From Bacteroidaceae bacterium (GTDB taxonomy: Bacteria; Bacteroidota; Bacteroidia; Bacteroidales; Bacteroidaceae): a DNA stretch of 44,334 nt. Location: positions 1-44,334 of the forward strand of contig JAGAQY010000043.1 of the NCBI GenBank assembly GCA_017622495.1, in the 5' to 3' direction. A program made the position numbers and the translations under genes. The notes under the pieces are model-generated. The model had not been told where the DNA came from. It worked only from the letters and a program-made list of their open reading frames with translations, and made no database searches. Each line of letters opens with the position of its first letter. Positions within the stretch are counted from its first letter, which is position 1. This document shows positions 6,882 to 14,931 of this stretch, in pieces.

Positions 6882-8541
6882 TTACGCTTCGCTGAGCAAC
6901 TGGCGGATGTGTGTGCCCAATGTGGTGCCGTGCTCGGGGAGACCGAGCTTCTTGCGGATGTCGCTACTGTTGTTGAAGTGGCTCTTCATCTGAATATATT
7001 CGCCAATCTCCTTGCCTTTCAGTCCTAATGCATAGAGGCAGCAGTAACCAATCTCCCACTCGGTAAGTCCGCAACGCTCAAGATGCTTGATGAAATGGGG
7101 GTGACTGCCAGCAAAGGCCATGCGTGTAGAGGCCATGAACACCTCCTTGTTCTCCAGCAAGTCTTCTTTCCTTATCTACCTCTTTGGATGTCTTGGCATC
7201 CTTTGTGATGTTTGCCAAGAAGAAACGGTTGAGCAAGCCTATTCTCTCCAGCAGCGCATTCTTTGCCGTCTGGTTCAGCTCCTTGTTTTGCTCCAATAGT
7301 TCTGTGAGGCTGTCGCGCTCCTGCTCCATCTGTGCATACAGCTGCATGTATCGCTCTTTCTCCTGCTTAGCTAGTTCGGACTCCGCGGTCTTTATTCGCA
7401 ATCTATAGCGTGAGATGATGAGCATTGAAAATATTATAATTACGACAATAATTGCAACCAATATGGTAATGTCATTCTTCGCTTTTTCACGAACATTTTT
7501 CAATTCCAAAGAATGTTTTTCTTCTACGAACTGTATGTCCGACTTTACTCTTGCATACTCTAAAGAATCCGTAAGTGCTACATAGTGCTCGTAAACATCC
7601 ATAGCTTCCTTATAGTTCCCCGCTGATTTATAAATTTGAGAAAGCAGTGCTTGGTATTTCAAACGTTGGGGTGTATTGATTACCTCCCCATGACGAGTGA
7701 GGGCATCCATAGCAGCAGATGTGTCTCCTATCTTAACATGGGCATTTGCCACCGATAGCCAATCGGTAGCGCTTGTGGAAGAAATGCTGATATAATCATT
7801 TATTGCTGTCCGAATGTCATTCTTGTCTTGTCCGTAAGCTACTAAAAAGGTGAGGTGGATGGAATAGAAATGAGCTTTTATTTTAGCACTACAGCCATCT
7901 AAATTTTCTTGTGCCAAAGCAATGTACTTTTCGGCTTGTACGGAATCGCCTATTATTGTGTATGCATTGATGACGTTTGCAATGCAGTTGACGTAACTAC
8001 TCGTTCTGCCCATGCTCTTGAAGTACTCGGCCGCCTCGAGATAGGTAGCGATGCATTTGTCCCATTCATAGATGGTGCTGTAGATACGGCCTTGGGTAAA
8101 CAGCACTCGTGCCTTGGTCAGTATGTCATCTGAAGCTGTGCCTTCGGTTACCGCTTTTACAAAGCACTGCATGGCCAGCTCATCGTGCTTCTGCTGGTTT
8201 TGGTAGATTCGCCCCTGATAATAATAGGTGCGCAGCTTGTCCGTAGCCGTGCCGTGACCCTGGTAATAGTCGATGGCAGGTTGCAGTACCTCGAAGTCTG
8301 TCTTGTCCACATAGTTCTTGTCCAAAGCCATTGACAGCAGCAAAGCATACTTCGCCCTCTCTTCCTTGCCTGCCAGCTCCTGCACATCGATACGCTGCAA
8401 AGCCGCCAGCGCACTATCTGGCTGAGCCTCAATGCACGCCTCCACCTGCCTCAAGGTTCCCCAATGCACCGAGTGACGGCTACACGAGAGCATGCAGAGG
8501 GTGGCGAGAAGCAAGCTATATATCACGGTGCGGAGCTTCAT
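6882..8541 (-). pseudogene. TPR-membrane-HTH regulator, disrupted by a +1 frameshift
   Basis: The frame starting at 8541 encodes a lipoprotein-like signal (MKLRTVIYSLLLATLCMLSC), TPR-type helices to about residue 360, one membrane segment (DITILVAIIVVIIIFSMLII), and a coiled coil (AKQEKERYMQLYAQMEQERD). It then ends abnormally after KTSKEVDKE. The expected C-terminal domain continues in the next frame (DLLENKEVF, LTEWEIGYCCLYALGLKGKEIGEYI) as a helix-turn-helix-like region ending at 6882. The shift lies in 7161-7176, within an A/G-rich run. Together they would give about 550 residues, matching the 572-residue paralogue at 39373. The start is set by the promoter at 8566-8596, which rules out the longer ORF from 8595. 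It may be a mutation, a sequencing error, or recoding. Confidence 0.7.
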
Positions 8542-8565
8542 AAGCAAATTCTCTATCATTTTCTG

Positions 8566-8596
8566 CAAATGTAGGCATAAATCGCCACACAGCAAA
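8566..8596 (-). promoter_or_regulatory. Bacteroidetes promoter of the TPR regulator
   Basis: TTTG (8596-8593) and TACATTTG (8573-8566) are separated by 19 bases on the minus strand, a full consensus match. Transcription would begin near 8560, fixing the regulator start at the ATG at 8541. Confidence 0.8.
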
Positions 8597-8622
8597 AAGG
8601 GAATATGAAAAACTTTACATAT

Positions 8623-8656
8623 AAAAAACGAGTGACCAGTTATTCACTGATCACTC
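8623..8656 (-). terminator. Rho-independent terminator downstream of the sialidase gene
   Basis: On the minus strand GAGTGATCAGT pairs with ACTGGTCACTC through a five-base loop (8630-8656) and is followed by CGTTTTTTAT. It separates the sialidase transcript from the regulator promoter. Confidence 0.8.
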
Positions 8657-8670
8657 TGTATTCGACATAT

Positions 8671-8777
8671 TCAATGCTTTAATTTATCTAAACACACCAC
8701 ACCGATATGCTTCGTATAATCCTCAGGCTTGAACACAGGTAAATATAACGAAGCAATGGATGTGCCTTGTAGCAACC
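8671..8777 (-). pseudogene. Possible gene remnant next to the sialidase stop codon
   Basis: An open minus-strand frame ending in TGA at 8671-8673 reads as protein-like sequence (GTSIASLYLPVFKPEDYTK, HIGVVCLDKLKH) but has no start. It begins immediately after the sialidase stop codon. It resembles the last residues of a larger protein whose body has been deleted. The parent family is not recognised. Confidence 0.3.
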
Positions 8778-8779
8778 TG

Positions 8780-11557
8780 TTATTTCACGAATATCTTCTT
8801 TCCGTTTACGATGTAGATGCCTCGCGAGGGGTGCGCTATGGGTCGACCCGTGAGGTCGTATGTGAGTTTTGAGTTATGAGTTATGAATGGTGAGGTCGCT
8901 ATGCTGGTGGCGTCCTCATCGAGGCGGTAGGCTCCGTCTGTGATATCCTCTATGGTGAGGGGCACGTATACCATGCAGTAGCCGTTGGGCACCTCCTCGT
9001 AGAAGAAGCCTATGCGACCATCTGCTTGGAGGGTGTAGGTGGAGTAGGCAGAGCCACGCTCTGATACCTGCAGTCCACGGGTCCAGCGCTGTGCGATGGT
9101 GGCGGGGGTGTAGGTGCGGCTGTAGTCCAGCTCCTTGTAGTAGATGGTGACACGCTCGCGGCTGTCGCCTGTGGGCACGGACTGCAGCATGAGATCGCAC
9201 CCCTGGCCATCGGCGGTGCGGATGACGGGCAGGCGCATAAGTTCGCCATTGCAGCTGTTGGCACCGAAGGCGATGCCGCCCGTCTGACTATGACTGGCTA
9301 CTGCGCTGCCCCATTTGCCCTGGGCAGTAGCTATATCGGTAAAAGTGAAGAGGTTGAAGTAGCGGCCGTAGCTCTTGCGGGAGCTGATGACGATGGTGCC
9401 ATCAGGGAGCTCCTCTACCTTGGCTTCGTCGCCACCTGGCACGGCTACGCCACCGAGCGTGTGCCATGTGTCGCCAAAGTCGTCGGAATAGACCACGTGA
9501 TTATTGTGTGAGGGGTTGGTGGCACCGTCGAGCACCTCGCGCACGAGTAGGGCGGCATAGAGGCGATAGTAGCGGTCTTTCTTGTATACGCGTGACTGCA
9601 TTATACGCCCCGATGCGAAGAACATGCTGTACGCACCAGGTAGGATGGGGGTGACTTGATCGGATGTGCTCATAAACTGTGAGGTGACGTCTTCGGGGGC
9701 AGCCCAGGTGAGTCCATTGTCGGCACTGCGTATGCGGCCCACGGCGTTGTGACTGGTGGCGGTGGCGTATGGGAAGAACTGCTTGCCGCCGACGTGCATG
9801 ACGAGTACGTGGTCACTCTCGCGGTCGGCTACGATGGCGGCATCGCCGAAACCTGCATTGAAGACATTCTGACTGCCGCCCATACCGTTAGCGATGCACT
9901 CCTCGGGGGTCCAAGTGGCGCCGTTGTCCTCGCTGCGGCGCAGCATGATATCGACCTCACCTGCTCCCACATCGTTAGCGCAGGGGCGGTAGTCGTATAC
10001 GGCTATGAGGTGCCCGTTGCGGGCGGTGGTTATGGCGGGTATGCGGTAGGGCTTGTTGTAGAGGTCGTCATTGGAGTAGGCAAGGTATTGGTACAGGTTG
10101 TCCTCATCTACGGTGATACCTACGGTAGCACTGAGGCCACTGGCAGGGAGGGTCTGCTCACTGATGCCGGGGAACTGGACGTTCCACCCGCGATAGACGG
10201 TGCCTACAGTCATGCTGAATGTAGCGCCTACGGGTAGGAAGTAATGTTGTGAGGTGAGGTTGTGGCGAGTCCAGCGGGCATTTCCTGTGGTGCCGTTAAC
10301 GCTGATGGTGACCTCGGCAATACGGGTATTGAGCGGGTAGCCGCCATCGAGGTGGGCATCGAAGGTGATGGATACTGGTTCGGCATTGATGAGATTGAAG
10401 AGCCAGGTGCTGCCGCCGTCGGAGGTGTTGTAGAGCTTGATGTCGTGGCCATTTCCTCCGTGCATGTTGAGGCTCTGGGCGGGAGTGCCTACGGGGCAGA
10501 TGGCGTAGCACCCTGCCTGCTCTACGAGCATGAGGGCTGTGGCCTCGGCCGCCGGGGCCATGGTGGCTGCGGCGTCACGGCTGGCAGAGCCCAACTTGAG
10601 GGCAAGGTGGGTGCCTGCCATACGGCTATACATCTTGAAGGAGGTGGCATCGCCCACAAGATACCATACATCGTTTTCGCTGAAGGAGTTGACACCGCTG
10701 TTGATGGCATGGCCAGCATAGCTGTCGGCTGCATTGAGGCGGATGGTGTAGTTTCCTGCACGATGATTGTATATCTGCACGGGGACCGGCTCGTCGAGCG
10801 AAGCAGAGAAGATGAGCATCGTGAACTTGGCATACACGGTGGTGTCGGCAGTGAGGGCAGCAATCTCGCATGTAGTGCCGAGCGACTGGCTGAAGGCGGC
10901 ATCGGCGTAGAAACCGTCGAAACGGTAGGCGGTATTGCTGGAGACGAACGATAGGGTGGCCGCAGAGACATCGGCTCCTTCGGCGAGCATGGTAGAGGTT
11001 GCAAATTCCCTGCCATTCCAACTGAAACGGGCACCGGCAGCGGCGATATTGCTCACCACGTTGAGGGTGTAGCCACGGAGGTCGGCCACGGAGGTGAGGA
11101 TATAGTCGGAGCACCAGGAACCGTTGTTGACAGGCACGCTATATTGGTCAAAACTGGTGCCGTCGGCCTTTATCACCATATACTTGCCGCCAGATGAGGT
11201 GGGATTGTATAGCGACCGGGCGCCTGAACTGGCATGTACGGCATCGGCCTTGAATTGAAAACTGTAGGGGTTGTCGGAGAGGGTAAGTCGCGGACCATAC
11301 GAGAGGTACTTGCCTGTGCCGTTCTTGAGATACCAGGCATCAGCGCCGTTCTCGACAAGCTCCCACATATAACTTCTGTCACCTATAGCGCACTCGGGGT
11401 TGCTGGCAAGCGAGCCACTGGCACTCACATAAAGGTAGCGGTCTACGTAACTGCCATCGGTCTGAAGGGTGTGGGCAGCAAAATAGTAAAGGTCACCGGC
11501 AAAGATTGCAGCGACTGTGCACAGTATCGCCACAAGGAATGTCGAAATTCTTTTCAT
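8780..11557 (-). CDS. Exo-alpha-sialidase (GH33, BNR repeats)
   Basis: This 925-residue secreted protein starts with a signal peptide (MKRISTFLVAILCTVAAIFA). Residues about 20-480 hold ricin-like or beta-sandwich accessory domains with InlB-like repeats (YRFDGFYADAAFSQSLG, TVYAKFT). The catalytic propeller begins with NKPYRIPAITT at about 503, equivalent to the (F/Y)RIP arginine motif. It carries Asp-boxes SEDNGATW (~538), SADNGLTW (~612) and SDDFGDTW (~694), plus RIGFFYEE near the end. It should release terminal sialic acids from host glycans at the cell surface or in the periplasm. The tail (YDLTGRPIAHPSRGIYIVNG, then KKIFVK) resembles a type IX secretion-type C-terminal signal. Just before the tail, an AT-rich repeat (about 8862-8890) is translated in frame as ITHNSKLTYD. 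It is monocistronic and ends at the terminator at 8623-8656. Confidence 0.88.
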   Translation of the reverse strand: MKRISTFLVAILCTVAAIFAGDLYYFAAHTLQTDGSYVDRYLYVSASGSLASNPECAIGDRSYMWELVENGADAWYLKNGTGKYLSYGPRLTLSDNPYSFQFKADAVHASSGARSLYNPTSSGGKYMVIKADGTSFDQYSVPVNNGSWCSDYILTSVADLRGYTLNVVSNIAAAGARFSWNGREFATSTMLAEGADVSAATLSFVSSNTAYRFDGFYADAAFSQSLGTTCEIAALTADTTVYAKFTMLIFSASLDEPVPVQIYNHRAGNYTIRLNAADSYAGHAINSGVNSFSENDVWYLVGDATSFKMYSRMAGTHLALKLGSASRDAAATMAPAAEATALMLVEQAGCYAICPVGTPAQSLNMHGGNGHDIKLYNTSDGGSTWLFNLINAEPVSITFDAHLDGGYPLNTRIAEVTISVNGTTGNARWTRHNLTSQHYFLPVGATFSMTVGTVYRGWNVQFPGISEQTLPASGLSATVGITVDEDNLYQYLAYSNDDLYNKPYRIPAITTARNGHLIAVYDYRPCANDVGAGEVDIMLRRSEDNGATWTPEECIANGMGGSQNVFNAGFGDAAIVADRESDHVLVMHVGGKQFFPYATATSHNAVGRIRSADNGLTWAAPEDVTSQFMSTSDQVTPILPGAYSMFFASGRIMQSRVYKKDRYYRLYAALLVREVLDGATNPSHNNHVVYSDDFGDTWHTLGGVAVPGGDEAKVEELPDGTIVISSRKSYGRYFNLFTFTDIATAQGKWGSAVASHSQTGGIAFGANSCNGELMRLPVIRTADGQGCDLMLQSVPTGDSRERVTIYYKELDYSRTYTPATIAQRWTRGLQVSERGSAYSTYTLQADGRIGFFYEEVPNGYCMVYVPLTIEDITDGAYRLDEDATSIATSPFITHNSKLTYDLTGRPIAHPSRGIYIVNGKKIFVK

Positions 11558-11900
11558 GGTTTTTCTTTGAATTTAGGTTTGGGTATTAGATGAAATTTTA
11601 GATGTTTAGTGTTTCGTGTTTAATGTTTGGCGTTGAATTGAAAATTAAAAAATAATCGTCATCCCTCATCTTTTTTATAAATGCTTCGCATTTAAGAAGA
11701 CTTGCTGGCTCGGCATAATCCCGCAAGCGGTTTCTGCACTCGCTACGCTGCGTCTTTCAACTTTCATCCCAACGGCGCAAAGATAATTAATGTGTATAAT
11801 ATTAACAATAGGGGAGGCTTTCTTTTATGAACTTTTACCTAAAAAAAAGGGCGTCTTTGCGAATAATGTATTATCTTCGCAAACGTAAAATTGATATTCT
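11558..11900. other. Intergenic region with repeat element between sialidase and porX
   Basis: This is 343 bases without a gene. The sialidase-proximal part holds degenerate GTTTAGTGTTTCGTGTTTAA-type repeats (about 11600-11630). Positions 11687-11770 hold a copy of a repeat also seen near 43886-43995 in the opposite orientation; shared parts are CTTGCTGGCTCGGCATA and a hairpin AAATGCTTCGCATTT (11679-11693). The porX-proximal part contains TATCTTCG at 11871-11878, a variant of the TAnnTTTG promoter box. Confidence 0.55.
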
Positions 11901-13535
11901 ATGGCAAAGAATGGTACCCTATTATGGATTGATGACGAGATAGAGCTCCTGCGTGCCCACATCCTCTTCCTCAAGGGGAAAGAGTACGAGGTAGACATCG
12001 CTACGAACGGACGAGACGCGTTAGATAGATGTCGCGAACGGGTCTACGACCTCATACTGCTCGATGAGAACATGCCGGGCCTCACGGGGCTGGAGACGCT
12101 GACTCTCATCAAGGAAATGCTGCCCACCGTGCCCGTGGTGATGGTGACCAAGAGCGAGGAGGAGAACATCATGAACCAGGCTATAGGTGCCAAAATAGCT
12201 GACTACCTCATCAAACCCGTCAACCCTAACCAGATACTGCTCACCCTGAAAAAGAATATCCACAAGAAAGATATCATCACCGAGACCACCAATACCAACT
12301 ATCAGCAAAACATGGGGCGCATAGCCATGCAGATCAATGACGCCGCATCGCACAACGACTGGATAGAGGTGTACAAGACGCTCGTGCACTGGGAATTGGA
12401 GCTGGAGCATGCCGACAACAACATGAGCGAGATGCTACGCATGCAGAAGGAAGAAGCCAACAGCCTCTTTGCCAAATATATAAGAAGAAACTATGAGGGG
12501 TGGTTTGAGGCTGAGACCAAAGGTACATCGCCTACGTTACAGCCAAAGGCTGTCTTCCATCAACCATCATCCATCAGCCTTCAACCAGAAGTGAGGGTAG
12601 GCCAGCCCTTACTCTCGCCCCACCTCTTCCGCGACCGCATATTCCCCCTATTGGACCAGAAGGAGAAGGTGGTACTCATCGTGTTTGACAACTTCCGTTA
12701 CGACCAGTGGAAAGTCATCAGCCACGAACTCAGCGGGGAGTTTGCCTTCGACGAGGAACTTTACTACAGCATCCTGCCTACTGCTACACAGTATGCCCGC
12801 AATGCCATCTTTTCGGGACTCATGCCAAATAAGATAGCAGAGATGTTTCCCGAACTGTGGGTCGACGAAGATGAAGAGGAGGGCAAGAACCTCAACGAGG
12901 CACCACTCATACAGACACAGATAGATCGCTACCGCCGTCGCAACACCTTCTCGTACCACAAAATTAATGATGCACAGGCTGCAGAACGCCTGGTGTCGCA
13001 GTACCGCCAGTTTACCAACTACGACCTCAATGTGGTGGTGGTCAACTTTATCGACCTGCTCAGCCATGCCCGCACAGAGTCTAAGACGCTACGCGAGCTG
13101 GCAGCCGACGAAGCTGCATACCGCTCGGTGACGACAACATGGTTTCGCCACTCACCCTTGCGCGAACTCTTCACCTTGCTTGCCGAGAGCGACTACAAGG
13201 TGGTAATCACAACTGACCATGGTAGTATACGCGTGAACAACCCCGTCAAGGTGGTGGGCGACCGCAACGTCAACACCAACCTGCGCTACAAACTAGGCAA
13301 GAACCTCAGCTACAACGCACGCGAAGTGTACGAAATCAAGGATCCCCGCAAGGTTTTCCTCCCATCGCCCAATGTAAGTACAGCCTATATCTTTGCCTGG
13401 GGAGACAGTTTCTTCGCATATCCCAACAACTACAACCACTACGTATCGTACTACCGCGACACCTTCCAGCACGGAGGCATCTCCATGGAGGAAATGATAG
13501 TGCCATTGATAACATTAACACCCAAGAAACGATGA
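11901..13535 (+). CDS. porX: PorX-like response regulator with PglZ/alkaline-phosphatase-fold effector domain
   Basis: This 544-residue protein starts with a receiver domain (WIDDE at 9-13, phosphoacceptor D55 in LILLDENMPG, then MVTKSEE and IKPVNP). A helical middle follows (about 125-205), then a PglZ-type alkaline-phosphatase-superfamily domain. Likely metal ligands or nucleophile residues are in VLIVFDNFRYDQW, ILPTATQYARNAIFSG, NFIDLLSHAR, ITTDHGS and QHGG. This is the domain order of PorX, which in Porphyromonas and Flavobacterium controls type IX secretion and hydrolyses oligonucleotides. It overlaps tsaE by four bases (ATGA). The linker near residues 218-230 (HQPSSISLQP) is encoded by a CATCAACCATCATCCATC run resembling intergenic repeats elsewhere in the window. 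Whether this organism has the full secretion system cannot be told from this window. Confidence 0.9.
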   Translation: MAKNGTLLWIDDEIELLRAHILFLKGKEYEVDIATNGRDALDRCRERVYDLILLDENMPGLTGLETLTLIKEMLPTVPVVMVTKSEEENIMNQAIGAKIADYLIKPVNPNQILLTLKKNIHKKDIITETTNTNYQQNMGRIAMQINDAASHNDWIEVYKTLVHWELELEHADNNMSEMLRMQKEEANSLFAKYIRRNYEGWFEAETKGTSPTLQPKAVFHQPSSISLQPEVRVGQPLLSPHLFRDRIFPLLDQKEKVVLIVFDNFRYDQWKVISHELSGEFAFDEELYYSILPTATQYARNAIFSGLMPNKIAEMFPELWVDEDEEEGKNLNEAPLIQTQIDRYRRRNTFSYHKINDAQAAERLVSQYRQFTNYDLNVVVVNFIDLLSHARTESKTLRELAADEAAYRSVTTTWFRHSPLRELFTLLAESDYKVVITTDHGSIRVNNPVKVVGDRNVNTNLRYKLGKNLSYNAREVYEIKDPRKVFLPSPNVSTAYIFAWGDSFFAYPNNYNHYVSYYRDTFQHGGISMEEMIVPLITLTPKKR

Positions 13536-13948
13536 CAATAACGATAAAGGACATCACTGGACTTGCTGACGCTGCGCAGGAGTTCATCGCCCAAATGGGC
13601 GACAATAAGATATTTGCTTTCTATGGATCTATGGGAGCAGGAAAGACCACCTTTGTAAAGGCACTGTGCGAAGCGATGGGCGTGACCGACACGGTAAACT
13701 CACCCACCTTTGCCATTGTGAACGAGTATGACACTCCATCGGGGCGACCAATATACCACTTCGACTTCTACCGCATCAAGCGCTTGGGCGAGGTATATGA
13801 CATGGGCTATGAGGACTACTTCTATGGCCGTGGACTCTGCTTTATCGAGTGGCCCGAACTCATAGAGGAACTCCTGCCCGAAGATACCGTGCGCGTCAAT
13901 ATAGAGGAGCAACCCGATGGCAGCAGGCTGGTAAGTACTTTAGGTTGA
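13532..13948 (+). CDS. tsaE: TsaE, ATPase of the tRNA t6A synthesis complex
   Basis: This 138-residue P-loop protein has a Walker A motif (YGSMGAGKTTFVKAL at about 30-44), SPTFAIVNEY, and HFDFYRIKRLGEVYDMGYEDY, then CFIEWPELIEELLPEDTVRV. This is the standard TsaE layout and length. It supplies ATP hydrolysis to the TsaB-TsaD complex, which adds threonylcarbamoyl to A37 of ANN-decoding tRNAs. It is translationally coupled to porX through the ATGA overlap at 13532-13535, an arrangement I recall as common in Bacteroidetes. It is followed by short AT-rich repeat sequence and a convergent TPR gene. Confidence 0.93.
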   Translation: MTITIKDITGLADAAQEFIAQMGDNKIFAFYGSMGAGKTTFVKALCEAMGVTDTVNSPTFAIVNEYDTPSGRPIYHFDFYRIKRLGEVYDMGYEDYFYGRGLCFIEWPELIEELLPEDTVRVNIEEQPDGSRLVSTLG

Positions 13949-14025
13949 GGATTGATTGTTTATGATTGATTATTGATTTTTCAATTCATTACAGTTGGAA
14001 GGTGCCTTGACCGCTGAATTCAAAC

Positions 14026-14847
14026 CTACTCACACTGCTTATATAGTTCGTTTAGAGATAGACGGGGTAGACCCAATGTCACAGCCTTGTTTAGGTCGGC
14101 CTTGGCAGCTGTGCGCCGCTTCATCTTCAGATACAGCTCGGCACGGGCTACATAGAGGTAGGCATCGGTGGGCTGTAGGGCAATGGCACCCTCAAGGTCA
14201 ATCAAGGCGAGTTCGTAGAGCTGGCGTTCGATGAGCACATTGGCCCTTGCCTGCAGATAGGTGGCATTGCCGGGGTGGCGCTCCACAAGAGCTGTCAGCT
14301 GCAACTCGGCAGCTTGCAAGCGTCCCTCACGCTGGTCGAGCAGGGCAAGACCAAGCAGACCGTTCTCATGGTCGGGCTGCAAGGCCAGCAAGCGTTTGTA
14401 ATCAGTGCGGGCAGCAGCATACTCGCGGCGGTTGGTATAGATGAAGGCACGGTAGTAGAGCGCCTCGGCGTGGTCGGTCTGCTTGTCGATCACATTGCAA
14501 AGGTCGATATATGCCTTGTCGTCATTGCCCAAGGACATGTAGGCTGTAGCGCGACTCATGAGGACAGACACATTGAGGGGTGAGTAGCCGAGTGCCTTGG
14601 TGTACGAGTCGATGGCCTCATGCACCTTGCCCCGACTGCGCTGTACCGTGCCCAGATTGGCGAGCAACATCACGTTCTGCTTGCTGGTGGGGGCAGCCTC
14701 TACGGCATGTTTGAAGCATTCCTCGGCCTGTGCCAAGCTGTCTTGCTCCATATAGGCATAGGCACGACTCGCCCACTCGCTCTGCGACTGAGCCCATGCC
14801 AGCAGCGTCAGCGGCAGCAGCATGACTACAAGAAAACATCTTTTCAT
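14026..14847 (-). CDS. Secreted or periplasmic TPR protein
   Basis: This is about 273 residues from the ATG at 14847 (MKRCFLVVMLLPLTLLAWAQ), a signal peptide cleaved after WAQ. The longer reading from 14862 adds five residues without a better start context. The mature protein is a chain of about seven tetratricopeptide repeats, such as QNVMLLANLGTVQRSRGKVH, ALYYRAFIYTNRREYAAART and AYLYVARAELYLKMKRRTAA. TPR arrays bind partner proteins; the partner is not evident here. It lies 84 bp downstream of leuB beyond a strong terminator, so it is probably transcribed on its own. TATCTTCG, a variant promoter box, lies just upstream of the ATG. Confidence 0.85.
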   Translation of the reverse strand: MKRCFLVVMLLPLTLLAWAQSQSEWASRAYAYMEQDSLAQAEECFKHAVEAAPTSKQNVMLLANLGTVQRSRGKVHEAIDSYTKALGYSPLNVSVLMSRATAYMSLGNDDKAYIDLCNVIDKQTDHAEALYYRAFIYTNRREYAAARTDYKRLLALQPDHENGLLGLALLDQREGRLQAAELQLTALVERHPGNATYLQARANVLIERQLYELALIDLEGAIALQPTDAYLYVARAELYLKMKRRTAAKADLNKAVTLGLPRLSLNELYKQCE

Positions 14848-14873
14848 GGTGCGAAGATACACAAATCACCCGA

Positions 14874-14913
14874 ATAAAAAAAGTGCATCAAGCCATTCGG
14901 CCCGATGCACCTT
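14874..14913 (-). terminator. Rho-independent terminator of the leu operon
   Basis: On the minus strand AAGGTGCATC pairs with GATGCACTT (GTGCATC 14883-14889 with GATGCAC 14904-14910) around a small inner GCC/GGC stem, followed by seven T residues. It lies about 20 bp after the leuB stop. Confidence 0.85.
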
Positions 14914-14931
14914 ATTTATTAAGATTATTTA

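Noticed and set aside
10262..10954. A 230-residue plus-strand frame opposite the sialidase
   Set aside because: Antisense shadow; glycine/valine-rich translation of reverse-complement codons with no motif.
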